From Urophycis tenuis (Eukaryota > Chordata > Actinopteri > Gadiformes > Phycidae): 64,000 bases of DNA. Location of the stretch: positions 4,554,628 to 4,618,627 of the forward strand of contig JAXIVH010000021.1 in assembly GCA_036785325.1 (NCBI GenBank), given 5' to 3'. The notes beneath the pieces are model-generated. The model was not told the origin of the DNA, did not search any database, and saw only the letters and a program-made list of their open reading frames with translations. Made by a program: the position numbers and the translations under genes. Shown here in pieces: positions 22,843 through 34,022 of this stretch. How positions within the stretch are numbered: position 1 is the stretch's first letter; the number at the start of each line of letters is the position of its first letter.

Positions 22843-24644
22843 TGTCCCTCGCATTCCACCACCAGGTTACTGGATTCACTGAGGTTTAGGGCTGTTGAAA
22901 TTGCTCAAAAATTACGTTTGAATATTCCCTCTAAAAAAACACATATATTCGAATATATGCATTATGTCAATGACGCGCATTACGTCAATAACAGGACAAA
23001 CTATACAACGAGACATAACTACTTGTATAGGTTGTTTATTTAATTTTAAACATATTTGGCAAAATATTACCTTCACAAAAACAATCAAATGAACTAACGG
23101 CCAAGACCGCAGACCTCACACTCGCTCTCTTTTTCTCTGTCTTGCTCCCCGCTCGCGTACACTTGCAAAGCAGAAAGAACGTGCCGCGGCTGTGTTTTTC
23201 CACATTCAAATATTAATTTTCACCTTCAAACGTCTGTTTTTTGATACTCGGTACTACCGAAGCATTTCGGTCGGTGCCACAAAAGAACCGAAGTTCTGTA
23301 TCCAGCCCTACTCACAGATCATGTGCATTTACAGAAGTGGGTTTTGAGGTCAGCATGAGCACGGTGTACAGAGTATGCCATTCTCTAATTAAAGGAGCGC
23401 TCACTGTTAACATTGTGTCCGAGTTTGAGCACCTGAGAGTCAAAAGCAAGACCGATCTTTCCAGAGTAGTTAAACTGGGCAGTACAACTACAGGCTGCAT
23501 ATGACCTGCTGTCACCCTGGGTGGCGGAGCAGTCCAACGTTTAAGTGGCCAAATCTTAGACGACCGCAGCCACCCCTTTAACCTCCCATTTAACCACCCC
23601 TTTAACCTCCCATTTAACCACCCCTTTAACTGCCCTTTTAACCGCCCCTTTAACTGCCCCTTTGCAGAGTACCCTGTGTCGAAGAAAAAACATCTATAAA
23701 ACATTGTGTCCCTGTTCTTCTGAAATATTTCTTGTTACATGTATTATTCAGGCACCATTGAGTACCTGGTGCTCCTTTGAATGAAGTTTCTGTTGTGTTT
23801 TTATGTAAATGTATTTTAATGTGTCCCGTCTGGATGTGACGTGTGGAGGTTTTAATGTAACCTTTTTTTTTTGTGGGTGGGAGGCGTCTGCACATGCAAG
23901 CAAAGACAAATATGAAACTTTGCATGCAAAAGGTAGTGTAAAGTCTTTTTCTCTCCTTGTATTTCTATAGAGAGAGCTGTTTCTGCACTATTGAAAGTTC
24001 ACAAGGGACAACCTTCTTGTCTTACTTATCACCAGGGTGACGATACTTCAGTACTTTTACTCAGGTGTAGACCAACTTAGGTGCGTTTGTAAGGCATTTA
24101 TACTTTATTAATTCGATTCTCAACTCATTCAGTACATTTCAGGAAGGGTCACACGTTTGTTGCGCTACATTTCAAAGCAAACATCACTTTTTTCTCTTTT
24201 ACTTTCCCTTCATAGTGTTTCACTTTGTTTTAGCTTGTGTGTCTGTGTGTGTGTGTGTGTGTTTCTATTAGGATAGTTATGTTTCTTCATACCACGTTGG
24301 CTACATTCACATTTACTACAACCTTTTTCTACTACCTGGTCGTGAAAGTCCTGTTCTATCTGCCATATCGGACAGCAGTATTTCACAAGCTGCCTCCTCT
24401 GGGGTTGAGAACACCAAGCTGTAGTGAAAAGGGCCACAGTTCACCAGAGCAGAAAGCGCACCGAACAATCGTCTTTGTTGTGTTGCCTGAGAGTGAAGTC
24501 GCCCGCTCTCACAGTGGTGAGACGGCATCGGGAGAACCAGCTGCTCTGAGGCCTCTGTTCAGACACCGCTTCAGAGGTTTGGGAAGGGAAGTCCTTGCCC
24601 AAGCTTGAGGCCAAACACACACACACACACACAAACATGCACAG

Positions 24645-24691
<47 letters not shown>

Positions 24692-26580
24692 TATATATGT
24701 GGTTGCTACCTGGAAACCGTTGGCAGCAAATCAGACAACATTCAGACAACTATCTCCACAACGCCCTCTCATTTGAATGTCCCACATTGAAGCTCCATCA
24801 AAAATTGGTCATGTCAAAATGAATTAGTAATAAATCAAGACACATTTTCTACCTGGTCACCTTACCTGTGGTGTGATTAATAGTGCACTACTCATGAACT
24901 ATATAGGTCTAGCCCACATTATATATTAGTACAGCTTGTCTATTGTTGCTGGTTGCTTTAGACAGTGCAGGCACCCTACAGTCCATTTGTTTTAACGTTA
25001 AAAGAAGTTGAGGGGGGACTTTTGGTTTGCAACACTATGGTTGTGTCTGCTACACGGAAGGGTCACATAACACTGAAAGAGCATCAAAGTGGTCCAGACA
25101 CTTCACAGTGAGTCATACACCTCCGCGATGCAACCACACAGAGCCAGAAGTCCACGCATTATCTCAGACATATAAATACACACACACACAGACAGACACT
25201 GCCACAAGACAAACCAAGGATGTACCTAGTGGGCAGGGTCGCCAGGCTTAGTAAGTATTAAGGTATTTAAAGGTGATACACTGCAGAAACAGACACCTAC
25301 ACGTGTCCGTATGGTATTACACATATGCATCCAGGCACATATTTCCACCCATATAGAGATACTCAATTTAAAAATGTCATGTCAGCCACATGTGTCATTT
25401 AAGACCGATATTCACAACATCCATTTGCTGTCGAATAGCATCTGATAAAATGGGGGGGGGGGGGGGGGGGGTAATTTAGAGAGACCCAATCTAATGGCTT
25501 AATTTTCTCTAAATGGCTCTGACGAGAGTCATTACTACTAATATAAAACATGAAACCATGAGCCATGTCTCACTGCTGCAGAGACGGGTCTCTGGTGCTC
25601 TCTTGTGGCCGTGGGTTTTCATTACAGTTGATAAAGGAAGGCAAAGCGCTTGATTTGCATAGCGAAACACAAAAAAACAAACAATCAATCACTGATACCA
25701 GCAGATTAATAGTCAAGGTCAATAGTCTGGTCAAATGTTGGACTAATTCGATTTGCCTGGCAATTATAGTTTGTACGTTTTATATAATCTAAATCACCTC
25801 CCTGGTTGCCTCTTTTCAGCTCCTGCTCGTAAACTTAGACCTCTTTTGTTTTTCAAATACTTTGCAGTGGTTGTGGAACAACGACGTGTATTACAGTGTC
25901 TCTTCAGACAGGCACACATGAGAAAGGCAATGTCCCTTTTTCACACCCTGAAATAATAAGATTCATCATGTCAGCAGTGACAGGATGAATCAGTCCCCGG
26001 GTAACCGGGTACTGCTGGCCGTGATGCAGAGCTATTGCCATTTGTTTATTTTTCATGTATTTGATCTATTTGTAAAAAGTTATCATCAGGCACAGTGATC
26101 ATCATGGCGCATGCCACTGGTAACTGCAAAGATCCACGGCTGTCTGTAGAATGTAGAAAGAAGCCAGCACTTCAAGTGTGTCCCTTCTGTAGCACCTATC
26201 TTGAACGCAATGATAAGAGACGTGAGTAGAAATGGTAATGATTCTCCCAAACACATGTCTCAAACATGCACAAAGCCATTTGTTTCGATTGGTAGCCAGA
26301 TCAATCAAGGTTTTCAACATGTTTTGGGCTACAGGTAGGTTTGATCTATGGTTTATTTATCATAAAAGAGCCTGGGTAAATCACACACCACCTTAAGGCT
26401 CACATATACATACACATAAATGCTTCGTTTTTAAAAGGATAAACTCAAGCTGTGCACAGTTCAGCACAGCTCAGTAGTCATTCCAAATACAGAAAACAAC
26501 AGGATTCCCGTGTGTGTGTGTGTGTGTGTGTGCGTGCGTGTATGTGTGCGTGTCTGTGTGTGTGTGTTGTAATATATAGT
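22843..26580. other. Intergenic, repeat-rich; no gene seen
   Basis: Contents: a possible hAT terminus near 23225-23311; a minisatellite at 23572-23662; (TG)n at about 24236-24262; (CA)n at 24618-24688; a run of 20 G at 25452-25471; and an impure (TG)n at 26511-26570. The open frame at 24237-24608 shows no recognisable motif, and I do not call it a gene. Confidence 0.55.
23572..23662. repeat. Short minisatellite, (C/G)CCCTTTAAC-type units
   Basis: About eight copies of an 11-bp unit alternate as CCCTTTAACCTCCCATTTAACCA-like dimers, drifting to CCTTTAACTG at the right end. The resulting repeats of Gly/Leu/Lys on the - strand are not a protein. Confidence 0.8.
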
Positions 26581-26604
26581 AAGGTCCTATATAAAAGTAT
26601 TTGC

Positions 26605-27770
26605 AGAGCCGATTCAGACCTCCATGGGGCCCTATAGGCAAAATTCTGCTAAGGGGCCCTCTTAACTGAACAGTCACACCTGACACCCAGTGCTTCCACT
26701 CATCCCCCCTTTAAACATATTGCACTAGTGTCGCCACCTGTTAGTCTAATTCAAAATAAATACAGACAAAATCTGGATGGAAACCTCTTCTGGACATGTC
26801 TTTGGGGTAAGAAAAATCCACTCCTGGCTTGAATGGATCTCTGCGCACTAACTCAGTCCGCATACAGTCCGTTAAGACTGGGGGCCAGTCTGCTGGATCA
26901 TTTGGTGGAGCAGACTGGTGCTTTACGGTCTGAGCTAGCTTCTGATGCTTGCTGTGCACACGTGGTCGTGTGAATAGTGGCCGAGGCTGCCTGTTCTTCC
27001 CCTGTGTCTGTACTTGACAACGGTGGCTGTACTGGACCTGTGCTGGTTGAAGGTGGCTCATCTGTGCCTGTCTTTTCTTGTTCTGTCCCTCCACTGGCTG
27101 ACTGACTTAAGCATAGCACCTGTAAAATATAGATCAGGCTACTATTAATTCAGTTCCAGCGATTTGACTGCACTTGTTTTACCTTCATATACTTAAAATG
27201 TAGGTGATTTAGATTATTATTATTTAGCACCATTGTCATAATATTTCACAAGCTTTATTTATTCACTAATATATCTGCATCTATCTGGGCTATCCAAGCA
27301 AACAAAATTCAATCTTAGTAAATATTTATCCATCACTTTCCAATTTGTATAAGTGCAGTTGTAACTACACTCAGAGCGATTGATATAACACATTACAGAA
27401 GCTAGCAAGACGCACGCGGAGACAGTCCGCTGCTCACCCAGGGCTCACCGCCCTGTTATGTAGGTCAAACACAGACAAACCCCGTCCCTCCCACTCTCCC
27501 AACCGGAGAGGAGAGTTACCTCTCTGCTGTTCGCGCTGTTCATTTTCATGCACTTTCTTTTTTCGCTGTTCACTCCCCGAGGGATAACTCCGCTTCATCC
27601 CGCTGATGCCGTTGGTGCACATGCATGCACTGGCAATCTGACGTGCGCGAGCACGTCAGGTTTTTTTGGGGTTTTTTTTTTTTCCACGGGCGGGGCCCCT
27701 ATGAGTTTGCGGGGCCCTACCCAATGGGCCCTACGCAACGTGCGTAGTGTGCGTATTGGGTGAACCGGTA
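26605..27770 (-). mobile_element. Internally deleted hAT element (ZMYM1/TTF-finger lineage)
   Basis: On the - strand, 27598-27515 encodes MKRSYPSGSEQRKKKVHENE and ends at a donor (AGAG|GTAACT). A second exon from about 27119 encodes a Ser/Thr/Pro linker and then, after a frame change, DPADWPPVLTDCMRTELVRR with SYPKDMSRRGFHPDF. That block opens the TTF-type finger region of ZMYM1-like hAT proteins. The coding region then stops at 26741, so the finger, the catalytic core and the dimerisation domain are gone. Both edges are rich in GGGGCCCTA words (near 26620-26665 and 27690-27735), probably the subterminal repeats. It is a non-autonomous remnant. Confidence 0.55.
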
Positions 27771-28420
27771 CTGAGTATTTGACCATTTTAAGTCCAGGAA
27801 AGTGTGACTGCTTGTGATTCGCTGCATCTTCTTGCTTGACAAACCTGCCCTCCGTCGCCTGGTCTTCTCATTGGCTGGAGCCTTCTCTCTCCTCACTGGT
27901 TTCGCAGTTGGACGGACGCTCCTGACATGTTTTTTTTTTCCACGGCAATAAGCCACAGGAGGCCGCTGTTCCCAACAACAACGCCCCCTAAGCTGCACTA
28001 AAATAACTATTAATCACGGCCTCATGTGGCTTATGGCTTTTATAAAACTGTTATATAACTGTTACTGTATACTACCTAGTGGCACAATCACCTATACTAG
28101 TTGTGGAATCCTAGTGCCTACGATTTCACAAATGGAAAGACAGAGCAATCCAAAATGTGATTTATTCATTTATCTATCAACAAATCCCAATTCATCAGCC
28201 GAGCAATAGTTTTCCTCAAGACTGCAAAATCGTTGCCAAGCAACACAGGGGAGCATCCTTTGAGATTGGTGGCACATTACACACTACCAAATGTTTGTAA
28301 TGTGTCACATGTCTTTATAAAGCATTTACAACTGCTTCCAGCTGATCAGAATCAAGGAGCAGTACAACCTGTTTCATAATCTCCTCTCTGCCATAAAACA
28401 GAAGACAACAGTGTGTGTAC

Positions 28421-28576
<156 letters not shown>

Positions 28577-29026
28577 TGGTGGTGACGTGGGTGCGGCAGG
28601 ACGCAATGCAATGCACTCACGGAGCACTGACACTGTCCCACGTGTTGGGGTCTCCCACCCGGTTAAACCAAGTCCATTACTGTGTGACCCAGCGAGGAAA
28701 CGCGTAAATAATACAGAGGTTGAGTAACACGGGTCACTGTACCGATGGACAACCGCAGGTGCCCAGCCTGTCCTGGAGGCAGGAGGAGCTACCCGACAGC
28801 CCCACGCTCTTCTGTCAAGTCTCCAGCAGAACGCGATGTCAGACAGTACATCCTCACTGGTGCCGTTCAGCAGCTCCAGCATCTTATTTTTGGCATTTTA
28901 TTTATATTTTTTGTATTATAATTATATTTAGAAGTAACCTGGCTATGACAACAATTTTTGTTTTTATTCCTCCTTACCAATTAGTTTGTCAAAATGCACG
29001 ACTTTTGCAAACACCGGTCAAAGATC

Positions 29027-29052
29027 GCCATTTCACTCTGTAGTGAAATGGC
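29027..29052. repeat. 11-bp-arm palindrome at the truncated end of the H2A remnant
   Basis: GCCATTTCACT (29027-29037) and AGTGAAATGGC (29042-29052) pair perfectly around 4 nt. It lies where the H2A homology ends, so it may mark the rearrangement that truncated that copy. It does not match the histone 3' stem-loop consensus. Confidence 0.75.
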
Positions 29053-29059
29053 ACCAACA

Positions 29060-29110
29060 TCTGTGCTCACGGCGGACTGGGAACTGGAGCCCAACACGGC
29101 AGGTTTCGCC
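29060..29110 (-). pseudogene. Histone H2A pseudogene fragment
   Basis: Read on the - strand, about 50 bp match the intact H2A genes over the segment encoding GLQFPVGRVHR. Here it reads R-V-G-L-Q-F-P-V-R-R-E-H-R with several substitutions. The N-terminal tail, the rest of the histone fold and the stem-loop are missing. An H2A-type promoter (29191-29240) remains about 80 bp upstream, closer than in the intact genes, consistent with an internal deletion. Confidence 0.7.
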
Positions 29111-29190
29111 CTGTCCGTACATCGGGTCATACATATTTGGCTTGTCGAAATTTACGAACGTTTGTGCGGCACGCTACTCTATACGTTTTA

Positions 29191-29240
29191 GGTCTCTGCT
29201 CATTGGCCAGTTTAAATTTGAGAGACATTAACCAATCACT
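29191..29240 (-). promoter_or_regulatory. Orphan H2A-type paired-CCAAT promoter
   Basis: The - strand reads GATTGGTTAAT, an A/T-rich spacer, then GGCCAATGAGCAGAGACCT. The same order, spacing and CCAATNAGCAGAGAC core precede the three intact H2A genes (44685-44735, 51261-51310, 53713-53763). The upstream element TGCCACCTCTTGG follows at 29271-29293. It is a diverged copy with no intact gene downstream. Confidence 0.75.
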
Positions 29241-29478
29241 GACGGCAGCACAGAGGCCTACCTAAGCACAGCCAAGAGGTGGCAGCATTGGACTATAGAT
29301 ATAAAGCTAGATGGTTGCCATAATAAAGAGGAAGTAATAATTTAAAATGATCATGTAATGTAATGTAGTCCTGGAAAATGTACTTATTGAATTGACTTAG
29401 GGTTTACAACTCGAAACTTTGACCAGAATCTCATGACTAAATGATGCCCATGGACATGCGTTCTTTAAAGATGTGGAT

Positions 29479-29494
29479 GGCTCTTAAAAGAGCC
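29479..29494 (-). terminator. Histone 3' stem-loop of H3
   Basis: GGCTCTTTTAAGAGCC, 38 nt after the H3 stop (the longest spacing in the cluster), then ATCCAC and a purine-rich AAAGAACG that fits a U7 snRNA-binding element. Confidence 0.93.
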
Positions 29495-29532
29495 GTTGTG
29501 GGGGTGGGGGTTGATAACCACGGTCAGGCTAC

Positions 29533-29955
<423 letters not shown>

Positions 29956-29994
29956 CTAGGAGTCGTTGTGTGGCCTCTGCAGCTAGAGCAAGAG

Positions 29995-30034
29995 TTTATA
30001 TAGCTAGCCCCGGAAAATCACCAACGCTGATTGG
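29995..30034 (-). promoter_or_regulatory. H3 promoter: TATA and CCAAT boxes
   Basis: On the - strand a TATATAAAC box at about 30003-29995 lies about 55 bp before the ATG, and a GGACCAATCAG CCAAT box (centred on 30030-30034) about 30 bp further upstream. Both positions match those before the second H3 gene. Confidence 0.8.
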
Positions 30035-30326
30035 TCCTTGCGAAGACCCGGAGAACAAAGCGCACTGAAAACCACGTTGCTTCCTGACACGCCCAGTTTA
30101 TGTGTTGATGAGTAAGTTAAACATTTCCCGCTTTTTAAATTTGAAATGAGAACGTCGTCAGACAACGTCTATTTCTAGATAAGGTTAATATACACAGCAC
30201 AACACGAAATTAAAATAACCTATAAAATACGAGTAAATACAGTAGCCTCCATAATAGTATTGAGTTTATGGTTAAATACTATACAGACAACAGGTAGACG
30301 TCAGACAATCGACGTGTAGGATGTTG

Positions 30327-30470
30327 GTCAAGTAAATTTTATTGTCAGTTTTCATGAATGTACAGGACAGACACAAAAAACCGAAATGCCGTTTCCCTCG
30401 ATCCCGGTGCTAGACACACACATACATATAAATATATAAAAATATGAATACAAAAATCGAAATTAAATGG
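30327..30470 (-). mobile_element. LINE 3' UTR fragment
   Basis: GTCAAGTAAATTTTATTGTCAG followed by GAAATGCCGTTTCCCTCGAT and CACACACATACATATAAAT is the reverse complement of a common fish LINE 3' end (recognised from memory). No coding part is left. It sits between H3 and H1 of the first unit and has no obvious counterpart in the second unit. Confidence 0.45.
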
Positions 30471-30855
30471 CGGTCGCGAATATGTACAAATGATATTATA
30501 AACAGTATGAGGACGGTAATAAACAGTAATATAGAAACAGTTGGACATAGTATAAAGGAATTACATTTATAGTGAAGAATGTGTAGTTGCGTGGAACTAG
30601 AAAATTGCATTTTAGTTGATTTGCGCTACGGGTCTGGCCACATTGTTGAATACATTTAGGGTTGGTATTGACCCTTGTCATTATACGACACCACTACACC
30701 GTCTCATTTTACAAAACTGACAGCACGGCTCAGTGACTACAGCGGGTCGTCCACAAACCTAAATAAGAGGTAATGGACCTCGTTGGACCAAGTTTTACAG
30801 TACATAAAGTCAATGTACACATTAAAAGAAAACGGGCTCTCAACGTGGTGTGGTT

Positions 30856-30871
30856 GGCTCTTAAAAGAGCC
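30856..30871 (-). terminator. Histone 3' stem-loop of first H1
   Basis: GGCTCTTTTAAGAGCC, 29 nt after the stop, followed by AACCACACC and a weak purine-rich GAGAGCC. Confidence 0.92.
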
Positions 30872-30900
30872 TTTGTGGTTGGACAGAACTAATGGGTCAT

Positions 30901-31563
30901 CTACTTCTTCGGTGCCCTTGCCGCTGGCTTCTTGGCGGCGGGCTTCTTCGCCGCTGGTTTCTTGGCGGCCGGCTTCTTTGCCGCGGGCTTCTTGGCCGCT
31001 GGCTTTTTGGCGGCGGGCTTCTTGGCCGCTGCCTTCTTGGCGGGGGACTTCTTGACGGCGGGCTTCTTGGCGGGGGACTTCTTCGCCGCTGGTTTCTTGG
31101 CGGCCGGCTTCTTGGCGGCGACCTTCTTCTTCGGGGAAGTCTTAGGGGTGGGCTTCTTTGCCTTCTTTGGAGACTTCTTGGAATCAGCCTTCTTGACAGC
31201 CTTTTTGGGTTTAGCGGCCTGGGTCTTTTTCAACTCCTTGTTCATCTTGAATGAACCGGAGCATCCGCTTCCAGTGCCCTTGGCGTGCACCAGGGTTCCC
31301 TTAGTCAGCATGGCCTTGAGGGTCTGCTTGAGACGGGAGTTGTTCTTTACGACGTCATAACCAGTGGTTCCCAAATACTTCTTGAGGGCCACCAGAGAAA
31401 CGCCGCCGCGGTCTTTGGAAGCAGCCACATGTTTGACGATGGTGTCGCTGAGAGTACCTCCAACATTCTTGGGCCGAGAGGAGGTCCTCTTCTTCTTCAC
31501 TACTTTCGCCGGCGCAGAGGCGGCAGGATCAGCGGCAGCGGCGACAGGAAGTTGTTCAGCCAT
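30901..31563 (-). CDS. Linker histone H1 with long AAKKP-repeat tail (220 aa)
   Basis: Start chosen at 31563 (MAEQLPVAAAAD); the 11 upstream in-frame codons lie in the leader. Residues 1-40 form a short Ala/Pro/Lys tail. Residues 45-115 form the winged-helix globular domain (TLSDTIVKHVAASKDRGGVS, then LKQTLKAMLTKGTLVHAKG). The rest is a Lys/Ala/Pro tail built from AAKKP pentapeptides, with SPAKK/SPKK sites that are potential S-phase CDK targets. H1 binds linker DNA at the nucleosome dyad. The globular domain differs clearly from the H1 at 35100 (VGGTLSDTIVKHVAASKDRG versus GPSVRDLVVKVMSASKERGG), so the two copies are not simple duplicates. The 15-bp repeats may vary in number between alleles. 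Confidence 0.95.
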   Translation of the reverse strand: MAEQLPVAAAADPAASAPAKVVKKKRTSSRPKNVGGTLSDTIVKHVAASKDRGGVSLVALKKYLGTTGYDVVKNNSRLKQTLKAMLTKGTLVHAKGTGSGCSGSFKMNKELKKTQAAKPKKAVKKADSKKSPKKAKKPTPKTSPKKKVAAKKPAAKKPAAKKSPAKKPAVKKSPAKKAAAKKPAAKKPAAKKPAAKKPAAKKPAAKKPAAKKPAARAPKK

Positions 31564-31627
31564 CTTCTCGGGTTTCGCTGGTACAAGAGTTTGCAACAGT
31601 GTATTGCCTGAATGAGTCTAGTGGGCT

Positions 31628-31665
31628 GTCCTTATACACGCGATGAGAACCGTACAGACTCAACA
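31628..31665 (-). promoter_or_regulatory. H1 promoter: TATA box and shared upstream block
   Basis: GTGTATAAGGAC (- strand, 31639-31628) lies about 65 bp before the ATG. Upstream is a block (GTTGAGTCTGTACGGTTCTC) that is repeated almost exactly at the same distance before the other H1 (35753-35775). The matching promoters show that the two H1 genes share ancestry outside the coding region. Confidence 0.75.
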
Positions 31666-32009
31666 AGTGACGCCTTTTTCTGTGAGAGAGAAAAGATGTC
31701 TTCGTTTGTGTTTCCACCCTGACTTTGTCCATCTATTAATGTCAGGCAGTCGAAATATTTGACACATCTTGTTAATAAACTGCAAGAACAGTTGTTCAAT
31801 TTCCACCGTGTTGAGTTGTGGGCGCCCTGGATATCGATAATGTATCTAAAAACCCGTATCTTTCCACGTGATACGGTTTCTGTGTCAATCAGTTTTCTCG
31901 GATATTTGTTTTTAACAATGCCCAAATATCATAACAAATGCGGACAGTGTTTTTTTATATGACTAACACTTCAGGGAAACGGTTGGCAGCGAGCAACGTG
32001 TCCTGTGTG

Positions 32010-32232
32010 TCTGTACTTTAGAATAAAATATGCGTATTTAGTAGCTGGTAAACACACGCGATAGTCGAGGCTCGCTGTGTACCAGCTAGCACATTACAGA
32101 CATTCACTTCATGTTTTTGTTATTTTTACTGTAGGTTTTAATGTTATCTATTTATGTTATCCATGATACATTGCATGTATGTATTTCTTAGCAAATAAGA
32201 CTATGAGGGACTTGGGCATATTGTTGGAACGT
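32010..32232. repeat. Duplicated H1-upstream segment with AAACACA box, copy a
   Basis: Contains AGTAGCTGGTAAACACACG and, further on, ATTTCTTAGCAAATAAGACTA and GGGCATATTGTTGGA. The same landmarks occur in order at 36128-36345 and 38325-38525. AAACACA is the classical H1 box of vertebrate H1 promoters, but here it lies about 480 bp upstream of the H1 start rather than near -100, so a regulatory role is uncertain. This copy is the most diverged. Confidence 0.6.
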
Positions 32233-32579
32233 TTAATTCTTAAAATCAGATTGTTCCAGTGTTTTGGAATAGTGTTTGTCCGGCAATTCGTTTAGTTAAT
32301 GTGACCCGAGAATTGGGCCTTATTGTTTAATAATTTATATATAATTTATATATTTGTAATGTATATATTAATCAATTTGATGGTTTATGAAAATGCCTAC
32401 ATGTGGCAACTACTACTGTCACTGTAAAGTCATCGTGTCGAGTCATCTTCCCATTACTTTAACTTTTGATTTATTTGCCCGACCAAGGCTGGAGTGGCCA
32501 GAAAGGGGAGAGATGCATAAACCATGAAAGCTACAACTCAACTTACCTACAACTTACTACAAACATTATTAGTTAATAT

Positions 32580-32635
32580 TAGCAATAACTAATTTTAATG
32601 TTTAGTTATATATATATATATTTAGTATATAATAA

Positions 32636-32670
<35 letters not shown>
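32580..32670. repeat. TA-rich tract
   Basis: Two (TA)n runs (about 32608-32632 and 32639-32668) sit in an AT-rich, otherwise featureless spacer between H1 and H2B of the first unit. Confidence 0.8.
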
Positions 32671-32671
<1 letters not shown>

Positions 32672-32888
32672 AATTAGATATAACGTGTTGTTATTTGGTT
32701 TATTATGGGGTGTAGTTATAGCGTGTGGGTACATCTTTCTCAGGACACAATTCACGAGTGCCATTAATGAAGTTTAAATTAATCATTACCTGATTTAACT
32801 AATCGTCGCCTTCATCCAGCAAGATGTTAGCTGATGTTGAAGATGTTAACTGGTTCTGAGGAATGGAGATCTTAGTGAAGAATTGGGT

Positions 32889-32904
32889 GGTCCTTAAAAG
32901 GACC
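32889..32904 (-). terminator. Histone 3' stem-loop of first H2B
   Basis: GGTCCTTTTAAGGACC, 23 nt after the stop, followed by ACCCAATTC. All three H2B genes here use this GGTCC stem, whereas the other classes use GGCTC. Confidence 0.93.
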
Positions 32905-32927
32905 GTTTGGGTTTTCATGTCAGGGGT

Positions 32928-33299
32928 CTACTTGGAGCTGGTGTATTTGGTCACAGCCTTGGTGCCCTCAGACACCGCGTGCTTTGCCAGCTCACCGGGT
33001 AGGAGCAGGCGGACGGCGGTCTGGATCTCCCTAGAGGTGATGGTCGAGCGCTTGTTGTAGTGGGCGAGGCGAGACGCCTCACCGGCAATGCGCTCAAAGA
33101 TGTCGTTTACGAAGGAGTTCATGATTCCCATCGCCTTGGAGGAGATGCCGGTGTCGGGGTGTACCTGCTTGAGAACCTTGTACACGTAGATGGCATAGCT
33201 TTCCTTCCTGGTCTTTCTGCGCTTCTTCCCGGGCTTGGTAGCCTTTGACGCAGCTTTCTTGGAACCCTTCTTGGGCGCGGGCTTTGGTGGTTCAGGCAT
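32928..33299 (-). CDS. Histone H2B, 123 aa
   Basis: Complete and intronless. The N-tail is MPEPPKPAPKKGSKKAASKA followed by TKPGKKRRKTRKES. The fold follows from YAIYVYKVLKQVHPDTGISS to the C-terminal helix ending KYTSSK, with the ubiquitin-acceptor Lys in AVTKYT. It forms the dimer with H2A in the nucleosome core. The N-tail differs from the two other H2Bs here (ATKPG instead of SQTKGT and one residue shorter than the copy at 37152), so the three encode distinct isoforms. Residue 77 (human numbering) is the usual Ala (GEASRL). Confidence 0.96.
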   Translation of the reverse strand: MPEPPKPAPKKGSKKAASKATKPGKKRRKTRKESYAIYVYKVLKQVHPDTGISSKAMGIMNSFVNDIFERIAGEASRLAHYNKRSTITSREIQTAVRLLLPGELAKHAVSEGTKAVTKYTSSK

Positions 33300-33342
33300 G
33301 ATGGGTGTCGAGAAGGTTATTGCGCTAGGGTACGGACTGCTA

Positions 33343-33366
33343 CTTATATACTGGTCCTATGCAAAT
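33343..33366 (-). promoter_or_regulatory. H2B promoter: octamer and TATA box
   Basis: The octamer ATTTGCAT (- strand, 33366-33359) is followed by GTATATAAG (33351-33343), about 45 bp before the ATG. The Oct-1 octamer next to TATA is the hallmark of S-phase H2B promoters and is present at all three H2B genes. Confidence 0.88.
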
Positions 33367-33989
33367 AAGCTTGTGAATGTCCTTTTATCTGGTTGGCTAT
33401 GTGGTCGCGTAAGACTAAGCATGCTCTGTTTCGTAGAATGCATTGAAAATGGAGAACTGTTCAAACGTGCCATGTGCTGCTGTCGATGAACAGCAAGTTT
33501 AATAACCAGTTCATCCATGTTAATCTTAATTAATTGCCTAAACTCCCCAGACCCACACAAACAATTGCGCTATATGGGAGGCCAACATTATTTCGAGGTT
33601 TCTCATCAGAAATACAAAACTTCCACCAATGTTTTTAATTATGTTCTATTTTAGTAGACAACACGGTTGCGTTGTCTACGTATACACCCTAGTTTAGCTT
33701 AAATACAATAAACAATATAGTGCGGGTAAATGTCGTCTGAATACCTGCTTTGCTTCATGTTGCTTCAGCTCGTGTACCCGAGTCCACCTGTCATTGGTTC
33801 ACAGAATTCCTGTCCGACATGAAGCTGCTGAACCCCCCGAACGCTTTCCCCTGCATACAAATTATGCCATAAGTGCACAAAACGGCAAAGTAAACGTAAT
33901 CGTTCATGTAGACTGCCAAAGTTGGGGAGCAGGTTGCATCCTTTACTTTAGTCATACAGGAGGTGGAAACGTCTTTAGGAAATGTGGGT

Positions 33990-34005
33990 GGCTCTTAAAA
34001 GAGCC
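33990..34005 (-). terminator. Histone 3' stem-loop of second H3
   Basis: GGCTCTTTTAAGAGCC only 17 nt after the stop, the tightest spacing in the cluster, then ACCCACATTTCC and TAAAGACG as the probable U7 site. Confidence 0.93.
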
Positions 34006-34022
34006 GTTGTTATATTGCCAAC

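Noticed and set aside
24237..24608. Possible exon near 24.3-24.6 kb
   Set aside because: No motif, splice-site pair or neighbouring exon supports it; it starts in a TG repeat.
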